Part shown: piece after piece, positions 17,822 to 26,228 of the stretch
Layout of the letters: the number at the start of each line of letters is the position of its first letter
Position numbering within the stretch: the stretch's first letter is position 1
From: Methyloprofundus sedimenti
GTDB taxonomy: Bacteria > Pseudomonadota > Gammaproteobacteria > Methylococcales > Methylomonadaceae
Assembly (NCBI RefSeq): GCF_002072955.1
Contig: NZ_LPUF01000003.1
Coordinates: 524,403 to 588,402 of the forward strand
Reading direction: 5' to 3'
DNA length: 64,000 nt
The notes under the pieces: generated by a model
Databases searched by the model: none
Told to the model about the DNA's origin: nothing
What the model saw: the letters and a program-made list of their open reading frames with translations, nothing else
Translations under genes and position numbers: made by a program

Positions 17822-18709
17822 TTACAATTTGGCCAACACTTTAGCAACTGTTTCCCCCATTGAAGATGGGTTTGGTGCAATCGTTACCCCTAGATCCAGT
17901 AACATCTCCACCTTCTCAGCTGCGCCCTCGCCAGCCTCAGAGATGATCGCGCCTGCATGCCCCATACGACGACCTTTCGGAGCTGTCAAGCCAGCAATAT
18001 AAGCAATAACAGGCTTACTCATATATGCTTTAGCAAAAACACCCGCTTCAACTTCCTGGGGTCCTCCAATTTCGCCAATCATGATCACTACCCGCGTTTC
18101 ATCATCTTGCTCAAACAATTCAAGTATATCACGATGCGAGCTACCATTAATCGGATCCCCCCCTATACCTACAGACGTAGAAATCCCGATACCCAGTTCT
18201 TTCAATTGATCGGCAGCTTCGTAACCCAGTGTACCCGAACGCCCAACTATGCCGACTACACCCGGTATATAAATATGCCCCGGCATAATACCGAGCATTG
18301 ATTTTCCAGGACTTATTGTTCCCGCACAATTAGGTCCCGTCAGAATCATCCGCTCATCTTTTGGAAATTTGCGTAAATACTGTTTAACCTTCATCATGTC
18401 TTGCGTAGGAATACCATCTGTAACCGCCACACAATACTTAATACCAGCATCAGCCGCTTCCATAATGGAATCAGCCGCAAATGCCGGAGGAACAAAGATA
18501 ATACTGGCTTCAGCCCCCACTTGTTGGACAGACTCTTTAACGGTGTTAAACACAGGGCGACCCAGATGAGTTTGACCTCCCTTACCTGGCGTGATGCCAC
18601 CGACAACATTAGAGCCATAATTAATCATATCCTGCGCATGGAAAGTGCCTATTTTTCCGGTAAAACCCTGCACAATCATACGTGTTTCTTTATCAATTAA
18701 AATTGCCAT
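17822..18709 (-). CDS. mtkB: Malate--CoA ligase (malate thiokinase) alpha-type subunit
   Basis: With MtkA it forms malyl-CoA from malate, CoA and ATP in the serine cycle. The 295-residue protein is SucD-like: CoA-binding Rossmann domain (VQGFTGKIGTFHAQDMINYGSNVVGG), GPNCAGTISPGKSMLGIMPG, and the phospho-histidine H251 in KGRRMGHAGAIIS. It is called mtkB rather than sucD for two reasons: it lies in a run with mtkA and malyl-CoA lyase, and it has MtkB-type wording such as HIYIPG and GGDPINGSSHRD. Its start overlaps the mtkA stop. It is the last gene before a strong terminator. Confidence 0.9.
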   Translation of the reverse strand: MAILIDKETRMIVQGFTGKIGTFHAQDMINYGSNVVGGITPGKGGQTHLGRPVFNTVKESVQQVGAEASIIFVPPAFAADSIMEAADAGIKYCVAVTDGIPTQDMMKVKQYLRKFPKDERMILTGPNCAGTISPGKSMLGIMPGHIYIPGVVGIVGRSGTLGYEAADQLKELGIGISTSVGIGGDPINGSSHRDILELFEQDDETRVVIMIGEIGGPQEVEAGVFAKAYMSKPVIAYIAGLTAPKGRRMGHAGAIISEAGEGAAEKVEMLLDLGVTIAPNPSSMGETVAKVLAKL

Positions 18710-19896
18710 TATGCTGCCCCTTCTTTAGCTACCTGCTCATTGCGTGCCTGCACAGCTTTTTCAGCTGCTTCAGCTAAAGTAGTTGCGGTAATAATCGGCA
18801 AGCCACTATCAGCAATAATCTTACGCCCTTCTTCTACATTGGTACCCGATAAACGTACAATCAAAGGAATCTGCAAATCTATTTTTTTAACTGCTTGCAC
18901 CACACCTTCAGCGATCCAGTCACAGCGATTGATGCCTGCAAAAATATTTACCAGCATAGCTTTTACACCTTCATCGGCCAAAACCAGACGAAATGCTTTT
19001 TCAGTCCTTTCAGGCGATGCTCCGCCACCCACGTCTAAAAAGTTTGCCGGTTCTCCTCCAGCCAGTTTAATCATATCCATAGTCGCCATGGCCAGGCCTG
19101 CACCATTGATCATACAACCGATATCACCATCTAAACCAACATAGCTTAAACCTCGATCAGCGGCCGCCATTTCACGCGGGTCTTCCTGAGTCTTGTCGCG
19201 TAGCTCCGCTACTTTTTGACGACGAAAAAGCGCATTATCATCAAAACCCATTTTTGCATCCAAGGCCACTAACTTCCCACTTTTGGTCACAACCAATGGG
19301 TTAATTTCCAGCATATTTGCATCCAGCTCGCGCATGGCACGGTAGCAACCCGTTATAAATTTAACAGCATGGCTAATTTGCGTAGCCTCCAAGCCTAGAG
19401 AAAAAGCCATTTTGCGCGCCTGAAAATCTAATAAACCCACTGCAGGATCAATATGAATCTTCTTAATCGCATCAGGATTATTCTCAGCCAGATCTTCAAT
19501 TTCCATTCCGCCTTGAGCAGAACCAACCATGACGATACGTTCGTGAGCACGATCAACCAAAAAACTGAAATACAGTTCTTTAGCTATATCTGTGCCAGCT
19601 TCAATATATAAACGTGAACATACTTTACCCGCTGGACCGGTCTGTTGGGTTACCATCCGTTTACCCAGCATACGCTCAGCCGCGGCCTCAACCTCATCAT
19701 GAGTAAAACAAATTTTTACACCACCCGCTTTACCCCGGGCACCTGAATGGATTTGCGCCTTTACCGCCCAGACATTGCCTCCTATTTCGCGGGCACGTTG
19801 CACTGCATCTTCCGGGCTATACGCAAGCCCGCCTTCGGCAATTTTTACACCGTAGCCAGCTAAAATTTCTTTAGCTTGATACTCATGAATATCCAT
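18709..19896 (-). CDS. mtkA: Malate--CoA ligase (malate thiokinase) beta-type subunit
   Basis: This 395-residue ATP-grasp subunit is related to SucC. It begins [17 protein letters not shown] and has the ATP-grasp core [20 protein letters not shown], the magnesium-site [21 protein letters not shown], and the nucleotide/phosphate region [17 protein letters not shown]. It works with MtkB to activate malate for cleavage by malyl-CoA lyase. A hairpin in the gap to mcl may tune its level relative to mcl. A true succinyl-CoA synthetase is the main alternative, but the gene context argues against it. Confidence 0.9.
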   Translation of the reverse strand: MDIHEYQAKEILAGYGVKIAEGGLAYSPEDAVQRAREIGGNVWAVKAQIHSGARGKAGGVKICFTHDEVEAAAERMLGKRMVTQQTGPAGKVCSRLYIEAGTDIAKELYFSFLVDRAHERIVMVGSAQGGMEIEDLAENNPDAIKKIHIDPAVGLLDFQARKMAFSLGLEATQISHAVKFITGCYRAMRELDANMLEINPLVVTKSGKLVALDAKMGFDDNALFRRQKVAELRDKTQEDPREMAAADRGLSYVGLDGDIGCMINGAGLAMATMDMIKLAGGEPANFLDVGGGASPERTEKAFRLVLADEGVKAMLVNIFAGINRCDWIAEGVVQAVKKIDLQIPLIVRLSGTNVEEGRKIIADSGLPIITATTLAEAAEKAVQARNEQVAKEGAA

Positions 19897-19932
19897 CGCA
19901 TCCTCTATAAAAACTATTTAATGATTCAATAA

Positions 19933-19958
19933 AAAAAGGCCGCAAAAGCGACCTTTTT
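19933..19958 (-). terminator. Hairpin between mcl and mtkA
   Basis: AAAAAGGCCGC, four As and GCGACCTTTTT form a short stem with A and T tracts on both sides. It lies in the 77-bp gap between mcl and mtkA. It could act as a partial terminator or RNA-stabilising hairpin that makes mcl more abundant than mtkAB. Confidence 0.6.
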
Positions 19959-19973
19959 CCAATTCTATTTGCT

Positions 19974-20924
19974 TTATGCTTTAGCAGCAATAGCAGCAGC
20001 CGTACTTACGACATTGTTTGCCATTTTTTCAGAAGCCGCATCAATTAATCGACCGTCTAAAGCAGCAGCTCCTTTACCTTGCTCTGCTGCTTCTTTTAAT
20101 GCCGCCAAAATACGCTTGGCTTTCTGTACTTCTGATTCTGGTGGCGTAAATACATCATTTGCCAGAGCAATTTGCGATGGATGGATAGCCCATTTGCCTT
20201 CACAACCTATAGCCGCTGCTCTTCTCGCAGCATCTTTAAATCCTTCGGGATCTTTAAAATCACCAAAAGGCCCATCAATGGCTCGTAGGCCATAAGCACG
20301 ACATGCAACCGTCATACGACTAATAGCATAGTGCCATTGATCGCCTGGGTAATCAGGATTTAAACCACCAATATTTGTTGTCCTAGCGCGATTAGAGGCG
20401 GCATAGTCAGCAACTCCAAAATGCAGGGCTTCTAAACGACCGCCTATAGCTCCCTGCTTGGCAATATCTTCAACATTTGCCATGCCCAGTGCAGTTTCAA
20501 TCAGACACTCAATACCTATTTTTTTAGTTAATCCCTGTTGCATTTCTAATTGATTCAGCATCGATTCAACCATATACACATCACTATATACACCTACTTT
20601 AGGAATAAGGATTGTATCTATTTTTTCACCGCACTGCTCCACAAGGTCAACTATATCACGCACCATATATTGCGTGTCTAAGCCATTGATACGTATGGAA
20701 ACAGTAATCCCATGCCCCGCCCAATCCAGCTCATTAATTGCTTTAATAACATTTTTACGTGCTTGCAACTTGTCATCAGGTGCAACTGCATCTTCCAAGT
20801 CAAGAAAAATAACATCCACGCCACTTTTCAATGCTTTCTCAAACATTTCTGGATTTGATCCCGGAACGGCTAATTCGCAACGATGCACACGGTGCGCATT
20901 TGCTTCATATAAGGTATGACTCAT
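19974..20924 (-). CDS. mcl: Malyl-CoA lyase
   Basis: This CitE-like enzyme splits malyl-CoA into glyoxylate and acetyl-CoA, the last step of the serine cycle. The 316-residue protein starts with the family-type HRVHRCELAVPGSNPEMFEKA. It contains VDVIFLDLEDAVAPDDK with acidic metal ligands, TVSIRINGLDTQYMVRD, the catalytic-glutamate region KIGIECLIETALGMANVEDI, and KWAIHPSQIALANDVFTPP. It is first in mcl-mtkA-mtkB. About 290 and 530 bp upstream lie the three 15-bp palindromes described separately, which are candidate regulatory sites. Confidence 0.93.
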   Translation of the reverse strand: MSHTLYEANAHRVHRCELAVPGSNPEMFEKALKSGVDVIFLDLEDAVAPDDKLQARKNVIKAINELDWAGHGITVSIRINGLDTQYMVRDIVDLVEQCGEKIDTILIPKVGVYSDVYMVESMLNQLEMQQGLTKKIGIECLIETALGMANVEDIAKQGAIGGRLEALHFGVADYAASNRARTTNIGGLNPDYPGDQWHYAISRMTVACRAYGLRAIDGPFGDFKDPEGFKDAARRAAAIGCEGKWAIHPSQIALANDVFTPPESEVQKAKRILAALKEAAEQGKGAAALDGRLIDAASEKMANNVVSTAAAIAAKA

Positions 20925-21210
20925 TTAATAGCTTCCTACTTTTGTAAAATAATATTATTAAGGTACTTTCTAAAGTACTAGACTAGCCTTCCTGGCCTAA
21001 ATCGAAATTAACCAATAATTCTACCGCGTAGTAGTGTAATGTCAATTAATACCCTTTACAAATAACAGCAAAAAGTGTCAGGCAAAAAAAATGCACTTAG
21101 CTAGTTTGGTAGCCAAATGCATTAAAAACTCAACAAAAATAATACTGGAGGTAAGATTTGTATAATTAAGAGTTGCAGCTATCTTATCCAGATAATGGCA
21201 AACTGAAAAT

Positions 21211-21240
21211 GTGGCATATTGCCGCGCGACATATTGTCGC
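21211..21240. promoter_or_regulatory. Two abutting 15-bp palindromes (candidate operators)
   Basis: GTGGCATATTGCCGC (21211-21225) is followed without a gap by GCGACATATTGTCGC (21226-21240). The second is a perfect palindrome around TAT and the first has one mismatch. Both fit G-Y-G-R-C-A, three bases, T-G-Y-C-G-C. Direct abutment of two dyads suggests cooperative binding by a dimeric regulator. The binding protein is unknown. They lie about 290 bp upstream of mcl. Confidence 0.6.
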
Positions 21241-21453
21241 ACTGCTCTGAAATTCTTAACTTGTTGTATACACCATACACTTGTCTATAATTTTTCAAAT
21301 TAACCACAGCTTAACAACATAACTTTCAGGCAAAAAAAAACGCCTGGTAGAGAAAATACCAAGCGTATTAAATGGTCAAATGACTCTTGTTTGGAAGGAA
21401 AATAAATTCCCAAGAGTTATCTATATAATAACAGAACGATTCAATAATATACC

Positions 21454-21468
21454 GTGACAGATTGTCGC
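21454..21468. promoter_or_regulatory. Third copy of the 15-bp palindrome
   Basis: GTGACAGATTGTCGC matches the consensus of the two palindromes at 21211-21240. It lies 83 bp beyond the stop of the minus-strand hydroxylase gene and 530 bp upstream of mcl. Confidence 0.5.
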
Positions 21469-21550
21469 AGGCTACTGATTACAGAATATCTATATGTTTA
21501 GCATGCAAGATTTGTAGAGTTCACTGTCTTTATCATCAATTACAACAGCC

Positions 21551-22378
21551 TTATTTTAAAGGCACCCAGCTACTATAAAATATATGGTTCATTTTTTGCA
21601 TTATAGTTGCCACAAGTTTGACAAATAAATCCATTACAAAATGACATTTACTCGGCCTTACAATATCGACAAACAAACAATAACGAGGCTCATCAGTTTC
21701 ATTAAAGGATTGGTGTTGTAAAGTATCATCAAAAATGAACATTTTACTTTCACACCAGTGATTCTCTATATTACCTACCTTAATATAGGCATCCTGACTG
21801 CTAATATCATTGATATTATAAAGCACTCTTAAAGTTGTTCTTAATGGCCCAAAATGCTCATCTGTTGATTCTTTTTTATTAAAAACAGAAACACCTATTG
21901 TTCTGACATATTTATAGTCTTTATGAAATGCAGGAACAGTATAAAAATTATCAACATTCTTACCATACCACTTGAAGAAAATCATACTTCTCCTGATTTT
22001 CTCTGCCCGACTAGACAGTTCATCCACTACGTTTTCAGATTTGACCACATCCAATAATTCATTGATTTCCAGCCGACACTCATCAGGCAGGTCTTGTAAC
22101 AGATACACTTTCTTATTGATATAAGGCAAGGTAACAATATCCATCAAAATATTAAAAGGGGACAAGGCCCATGTCGGCACGCCATTACCAAAAAAGTATC
22201 GATATAACACTCTGCCATTGATATTACCGTTACGGCTTACATCATAAGCGCCACAAATAACGTAAAAAAGCATCACCTCAGGTAAAAAATACGTTAACGA
22301 GATTAAAAACACATACCAGATAACTGATTGCACTAAAAACTTTCTTCTTCTCTTTGTTTCAAATGATGCCTTATCCAT
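21551..22378 (-). CDS. Membrane-anchored aspartyl/asparaginyl beta-hydroxylase-like protein
   Basis: This 275-residue protein has one or two N-terminal hydrophobic segments (residues 14-42) and a C-terminal Asp_Arg_Hydrox-type jellyroll. The iron-ligand histidines of this 2-oxoglutarate oxygenase family appear as H175 in TDEHFGPLRTTLRVLYNI and H222 in FIFDDTLQHQSFNETDEPRY. The latter is followed by the basic residue that usually binds 2-oxoglutarate (DIVRPS). The substrate is unknown: the family hydroxylates protein residues and, in bacteria, some lipids. It is divergent from the sterol genes across about 240 bp, so a shared regulatory region is plausible. Confidence 0.82.
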   Translation of the reverse strand: MDKASFETKRRRKFLVQSVIWYVFLISLTYFLPEVMLFYVICGAYDVSRNGNINGRVLYRYFFGNGVPTWALSPFNILMDIVTLPYINKKVYLLQDLPDECRLEINELLDVVKSENVVDELSSRAEKIRRSMIFFKWYGKNVDNFYTVPAFHKDYKYVRTIGVSVFNKKESTDEHFGPLRTTLRVLYNINDISSQDAYIKVGNIENHWCESKMFIFDDTLQHQSFNETDEPRYCLFVDIVRPSKCHFVMDLFVKLVATIMQKMNHIFYSSWVPLK

Positions 22379-22548
22379 CGCTTACCTCTTTTAATTGAAC
22401 CTGCAAAATACTTTTAACAATACCTTATTTATTATAAGCATATTATCCATAGTACGCATTACTCTAATCAGGTATCTAAACAAGATAGTTTGTACATTAT
22501 GCAAGCACAGCGTAAAATCGACAAGATTTATAATTCAAAACTCAACGG

Positions 22549-22592
22549 CGCACTTAAAGTCTATTGCTTATTAACAATAGACTTTAAGTGCG
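22549..22592. promoter_or_regulatory. Perfect 18-bp inverted repeat before the CYP51 gene
   Basis: An 18-nt arm at 22549-22566 (CGCACTTAAAGTCTATTG) is exactly complementary to 22575-22592 across an 8-nt loop. The repeat ends 26 bp before ATG 22619. In RNA it would be a strong hairpin just ahead of the start, and in DNA a large operator. There is no T run right after it, so a simple terminator is less likely. Confidence 0.75.
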
Positions 22593-22618
22593 GCAAATCC
22601 CCAGTAAGCGAAATTTTT

Positions 22619-24235
22619 ATGACTGAACAACCAAGCCCAACCAATAAAGAACCTGAAAAAATGCCAGGCGGTCTCCCGCTTATTGGCCATATGCTTAAAT
22701 TTGGGAAAAATCCATTTGACTATATGACCTTATTAAGAAGCAAACTAGGTGAAATTGGGGAGTTTCGTTTGTTTCATCAGCAAATGGTATTACTAACCGG
22801 TCCTGAAGGCAATGAAGCATTTTTTCGTGCACCGGATGATCAGCTTGATCAAAATGAAGCCTACAAAGTCATGACACCTATTTTTGGTAAAGGTGTGGTT
22901 TTTGATGCGCCACCGCATATCAAAGACCAGCAATTAAAAATGCTGATGCCGGTATTACGCGACAAGCCCATGCGCACCTACTCTAAAGTTATCGTACAGG
23001 AGGTAGAAGAAGCCATTAAAGATTGGGGTGACTCTGGCGAAGTTGATATACTTGAGTTTATGAAACAATTGACAATTTATACATCAAGTCACTGTTTATT
23101 AGGTAATGAGTTCCGCTACGAACTAAATGAGGAGTTTGCACACCTTTATCATGATCTGGAAAATGGCATGCACCCGCTAGCCTTTATTTTTCCTTATTTA
23201 CCTATTCCTATATTGCGCCGTCGAGATAAAGCACGTGTGCGTTTACAAGAATTAGTAACCGCTATTATCGAAAAAAGAGCGCAAAAAACTGAAAAAAGCG
23301 ATGATGCCTTTCAAATGCTGATTGATGTACGCTATGACGATGGAAGCCCTCTCTCACCGCATGAAATTACCGGTTTACTGATTGGCACCTTATTTGCCGG
23401 ACATCATACTACAGCTGGCACAGCTGCCTGGATTACACTTGAACTTGCACGAAATCCTAAATATATGGATAAAGTGCTGCAAGAATTTGATACTTTATAT
23501 GGGCATGAGGGCGAAGTCACCTTTCAGTCTTTACGTGAAATCCCAGTATTTGAACGCGTGATTAAAGAAGTCTTGCGTTTGCATCCTCCGTTGATTTTTC
23601 TGATTCGAAAAGTCGCTAAAGATCTGAAATTTAAAGATTATATTATCAAAGCAGGTAAATATGTCTGCGTATCCCCTCGTGTATCTCACCGTATACCGGA
23701 GATATTTCCTGATCCGGAAAAATTTGATCCGGAACGTTTTACCAAAGAACGCCAGGAAGACGCAATTCCCTTTAGCTGGGTCGCTTTCGGAGGAGGACGT
23801 CATAAATGCAGTGGCAATGCCTTTGCCATGTTACAGCTAAAAGCTATTTATGCGATATTATTACGCCGTTATAAATTTGAACTGGTTGGCACTCCCGAAA
23901 GTTATCAAGACGATTATAAACAAATGGTCGTCCAGCCTGGCTCCCCTTGCATGGTGCGCTACACCAAACGAGGCAATATCAAGCAAACAGCCACTGCAAG
24001 CAAGGACACTGTTGCTAACACCGTTACCAAACTTAACTGCTTTAAAATAGATATCGATATGGACTTATGCCAGGGACATGCAAACTGCATGGCGGAAGCA
24101 CCTGAAATTTTTCAGGTTGATGACAAAGGCAAATTAAGCATATTACAAGATACACCAAACAATACTTTACTCAAAAAAGCACAAGCGGCAGCAGAATACT
24201 GCCCTACAAGTGCAATAAAAATAATACAGGATTAG
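22619..24235 (+). CDS. cyp51: Sterol 14-alpha-demethylase CYP51 fused to ferredoxin
   Basis: This protein removes the C-14 methyl group of lanosterol-type sterols. It has 538 residues from ATG 22619. An in-frame extension to 22490 runs through the inverted repeat and lacks family similarity, so I rejected it. The P450 part (about 1-450) has the I-helix AGHHTTAG at 260-267, ExxR in EVLRLHPP (E317, R320) and haem loop FGGGRHKCSG with C397. An Ala/Thr-rich linker leads to a ferredoxin (about 475-538) with C484, C490 and C528 in MDLCQGHANC and EYCPTS, a 3Fe-4S type. The same fusion is known from Methylococcus capsulatus. It is first in the sterol gene run. Confidence 0.95.
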   Translation: MTEQPSPTNKEPEKMPGGLPLIGHMLKFGKNPFDYMTLLRSKLGEIGEFRLFHQQMVLLTGPEGNEAFFRAPDDQLDQNEAYKVMTPIFGKGVVFDAPPHIKDQQLKMLMPVLRDKPMRTYSKVIVQEVEEAIKDWGDSGEVDILEFMKQLTIYTSSHCLLGNEFRYELNEEFAHLYHDLENGMHPLAFIFPYLPIPILRRRDKARVRLQELVTAIIEKRAQKTEKSDDAFQMLIDVRYDDGSPLSPHEITGLLIGTLFAGHHTTAGTAAWITLELARNPKYMDKVLQEFDTLYGHEGEVTFQSLREIPVFERVIKEVLRLHPPLIFLIRKVAKDLKFKDYIIKAGKYVCVSPRVSHRIPEIFPDPEKFDPERFTKERQEDAIPFSWVAFGGGRHKCSGNAFAMLQLKAIYAILLRRYKFELVGTPESYQDDYKQMVVQPGSPCMVRYTKRGNIKQTATASKDTVANTVTKLNCFKIDIDMDLCQGHANCMAEAPEIFQVDDKGKLSILQDTPNNTLLKKAQAAAEYCPTSAIKIIQD

Positions 24236-24244
24236 GGAATTAAC

Positions 24245-24847
24245 ATGGCCGCATACCCAAGAGTCGAACTTGAAGAAATGGTAGAACGTTGGTTAGAAGC
24301 GAATCGCCAAGCCGAAAATGATGGTAACTGGCCTAAGCATTTAGGTGCCATGTATACCGACAATGCTGAATACCGCTGGAATATCGGACCAAATGAAGAA
24401 TTTGTCGCACGCAATCGCAAACAAATTGAAGAGTGGGCGCTTGGTGCTCAAATGAAAGGCTTTGAAGAATGGAAATATCCGTACCACCGAATTCTGATTG
24501 ATGAAAAACAAGGTGAAGTAATCGGTTTATGGACACAAGTGTCCCCGGCTAAAAGAGACGATGGCACCCATTATATGGTAGAAGGCACAGGCGGCTCCTG
24601 GTTTCGTTATGGTGGCGATTACAAATGGGAATGGCAACGAGATTTCTTTGATCTAGGTAATACCAAAGCCTTGTTTTTCGAACTGGCTGCTGCAGGTAAA
24701 CTAGACCCTGCCGTCAAAGAAAAAATAGGCAAATTGGCTAAAGGCCATCCACTCCCAGGTCATGAAAAAATACGCCCAGAGGCAAGTCTATTGCAAAAAA
24801 TAAAAGGTTTTTTAGTCATGATTCGTATCGCCATTTTTAATAAATAG
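24245..24847 (+). CDS. SnoaL/NTF2-like protein in the sterol cluster
   Basis: This 200-residue protein starts 10 bp after the cyp51 stop. Its first 140 residues look like an NTF2/SnoaL alpha+beta cone: LEEMVERWLEANRQAENDGNWPK, MYTDNAEYRWNIGPNEEF, GFEEWKYPYHRILID, then GGSWFRYGGDYKWEWQRDFFDL. Such folds often form a hydrophobic pocket for polycyclic lipids or act as isomerases. Here a role in sterol handling is inferred only from its place between cyp51 and the Rieske gene. The C-terminal 50 residues are basic with a hydrophobic end and may touch the membrane. Confidence 0.75.
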   Translation: MAAYPRVELEEMVERWLEANRQAENDGNWPKHLGAMYTDNAEYRWNIGPNEEFVARNRKQIEEWALGAQMKGFEEWKYPYHRILIDEKQGEVIGLWTQVSPAKRDDGTHYMVEGTGGSWFRYGGDYKWEWQRDFFDLGNTKALFFELAAAGKLDPAVKEKIGKLAKGHPLPGHEKIRPEASLLQKIKGFLVMIRIAIFNK

Positions 24848-24908
24848 CACCCCCACTTCCTGCTATAATAACCATATTAATATTAAGACATTATTTTTTT
24901 GGATCATT

Positions 24909-26117
24909 ATGAATACTGAAGAAGAACAACCTAAAAGTCGCCGCGAACAAGTAAGATCTGTTGGCCAAAGCGGTAATTACTGGTATGCCATGGAAATGAG
25001 CTCCAAACTTAAAAAAGGCCAATCTGTAGAAGTAATTTTCTGGAAAAGCCCTATCGCCTTATATCGTGGCGAAGATGGCAAGGTCAATGCGATAGAAAAC
25101 CGCTGCCCACATCGCCAACTACGATTGACTTCAGGCATCGTTCAAGGCAATGAAATTACCTGTCAATACCATGGCTGGAGCTTTGATGGATGCGGCAAAT
25201 GCACTGGTATATCTCACGAATTAGGTAAAGGTAAGGCAAAAGACAGCTTACCTAATATCAAAATAAATTCTTACCCGGTACAGGAAAAATATGACTTAAT
25301 CTGGGTATTTCCTGGTGATCCTGCACTGGCAGATAAAGTATCCATCCCCGAAGTACCTCAGCTTACACAAGATAAGCCCTGGGAGTTTGTACCGCTGGAT
25401 TTCACGCTTAAGGCTCATTTCAGCATGATTCTGGAAAATGTATGTGACTTTAACCATGCTTTTTTGCACCGTAAATTTAAACCCTTTACTGATCCACACT
25501 TATTAGGCACCCGACATGAAGGCGATATAATCTATGTAGATTATGAAACCGACATGAGCCAAAGCAGTGCCGTTAAGACCGCAGGCGAAAAAAAAGGCGC
25601 AGGCCTGGAAGATATGACCTTATGGTATCACTACCCCTATCAAGGCTCGAATACGGCTGACAAATATTTACATTGGCTTTTTATGACACCCATGGATGAA
25701 CGTACTACGCGTTGTTTTTTCGTGTTCTTACTAGGCCCACTGGAAATTCCTTTTATCAATAAACCCGTTCCCAAGTTTTTACGTAAAACGGTCATTCGTT
25801 TAGCCAACTTCTTTTATATTGTTCCTCTGCTTAAAGAAGATGTGTATATTCTGCAAGAAGAAATGCTGGGTCAGGAACGACACCCACATATTCAGCATCT
25901 TGAATTCAATCCTATCGTCGGTGAGTTTCAGAAGCTGAGTATTAAAAAATGGAATGAATATATACACACCGAAGCATTGCGTAAAAAGGAACAGCTAGAA
26001 TCTAAAGAACGCTATATTTTTCCAGGTGCTGGCTTGAGTAAAAAAGAACTCAGCGAATACAACCGCATGCAAGAAGAAAGCAAAATACTGGAAGAAAGTA
26101 AAGAGCTTGGTATATAA
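24909..26117 (+). CDS. sdmA: Rieske oxygenase, SdmA-type sterol C-4 demethylase
   Basis: The 402-residue protein is a Rieske non-haem iron oxygenase. The [2Fe-2S] motif is NRCPHRQLRL (C66, H68) with TCQYHGWSF (C85, H88). The mononuclear iron site is in ENVCDFNHAFLHRKF. In Methylococcus capsulatus the Rieske enzyme SdmA, with the reductase SdmB, removes one C-4 methyl from sterols. The same two gene types follow cyp51 here, supporting the assignment by context. The C-terminal third is charged and helical (KKEQLESKERYIF). It lies about 60 bp after the SnoaL-like gene, probably in one operon. Confidence 0.87.
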   Translation: MNTEEEQPKSRREQVRSVGQSGNYWYAMEMSSKLKKGQSVEVIFWKSPIALYRGEDGKVNAIENRCPHRQLRLTSGIVQGNEITCQYHGWSFDGCGKCTGISHELGKGKAKDSLPNIKINSYPVQEKYDLIWVFPGDPALADKVSIPEVPQLTQDKPWEFVPLDFTLKAHFSMILENVCDFNHAFLHRKFKPFTDPHLLGTRHEGDIIYVDYETDMSQSSAVKTAGEKKGAGLEDMTLWYHYPYQGSNTADKYLHWLFMTPMDERTTRCFFVFLLGPLEIPFINKPVPKFLRKTVIRLANFFYIVPLLKEDVYILQEEMLGQERHPHIQHLEFNPIVGEFQKLSIKKWNEYIHTEALRKKEQLESKERYIFPGAGLSKKELSEYNRMQEESKILEESKELGI

Positions 26118-26150
26118 CAACCTGTTATAAACTGAGCTGATCTAAGGTAT

Positions 26151-26208
26151 GGCGGAGACTAAAGCCCGCCTTATAACTCTCAAATTGCGGACTAAAGTCC
26201 GCCCTACC
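26151..26208. repeat. REP-like palindromic repeat between sdmA and sdmB
   Basis: Two related palindromic arms, GGCGGAGACTAAAGCCCGCC (26151-26170) and GCGGACTAAAGTCCGCCCTA (starting at 26187), share the GCGGACTAAAGTCCGC core, which is a palindrome. It looks like a dispersed REP element. It would form hairpins in the sdmA-sdmB transcript. Confidence 0.65.
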
Positions 26209-26228
26209 GAAATATCCCTTGATTTTTT

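Larger units (their letters stand above)
20925..21550. other. Long regulatory-looking intergenic region upstream of mcl
   Basis: The 626 bp between mcl and the Asp/Asn hydroxylase gene is AT-rich and has no supportable gene. It holds three copies of a 15-bp palindrome and a hairpin, CGCCTGGTA with TACCAAGCG, near 21341-21368 that follows a run of As. The latter may be the terminator of the hydroxylase transcript. It probably also contains the mcl promoter. Confidence 0.6.

Noticed and set aside
17822..19896. sucCD (succinyl-CoA synthetase)
   Set aside because: The subunits resemble SucC/SucD, but adjacency to malyl-CoA lyase and MtkB-type sequence make malate thiokinase the better call.
21341..21368. 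Riboswitch in the mcl upstream region
   Set aside because: The short hairpin there looks like a terminator of the hydroxylase transcript. No conserved riboswitch core was seen.
22490..22618. N-terminal extension of the CYP51 frame
   Set aside because: The extension reads through the inverted repeat, has no P450 similarity, and the family start MTEQPS with the PGGLPLIGH motif fits ATG 22619.
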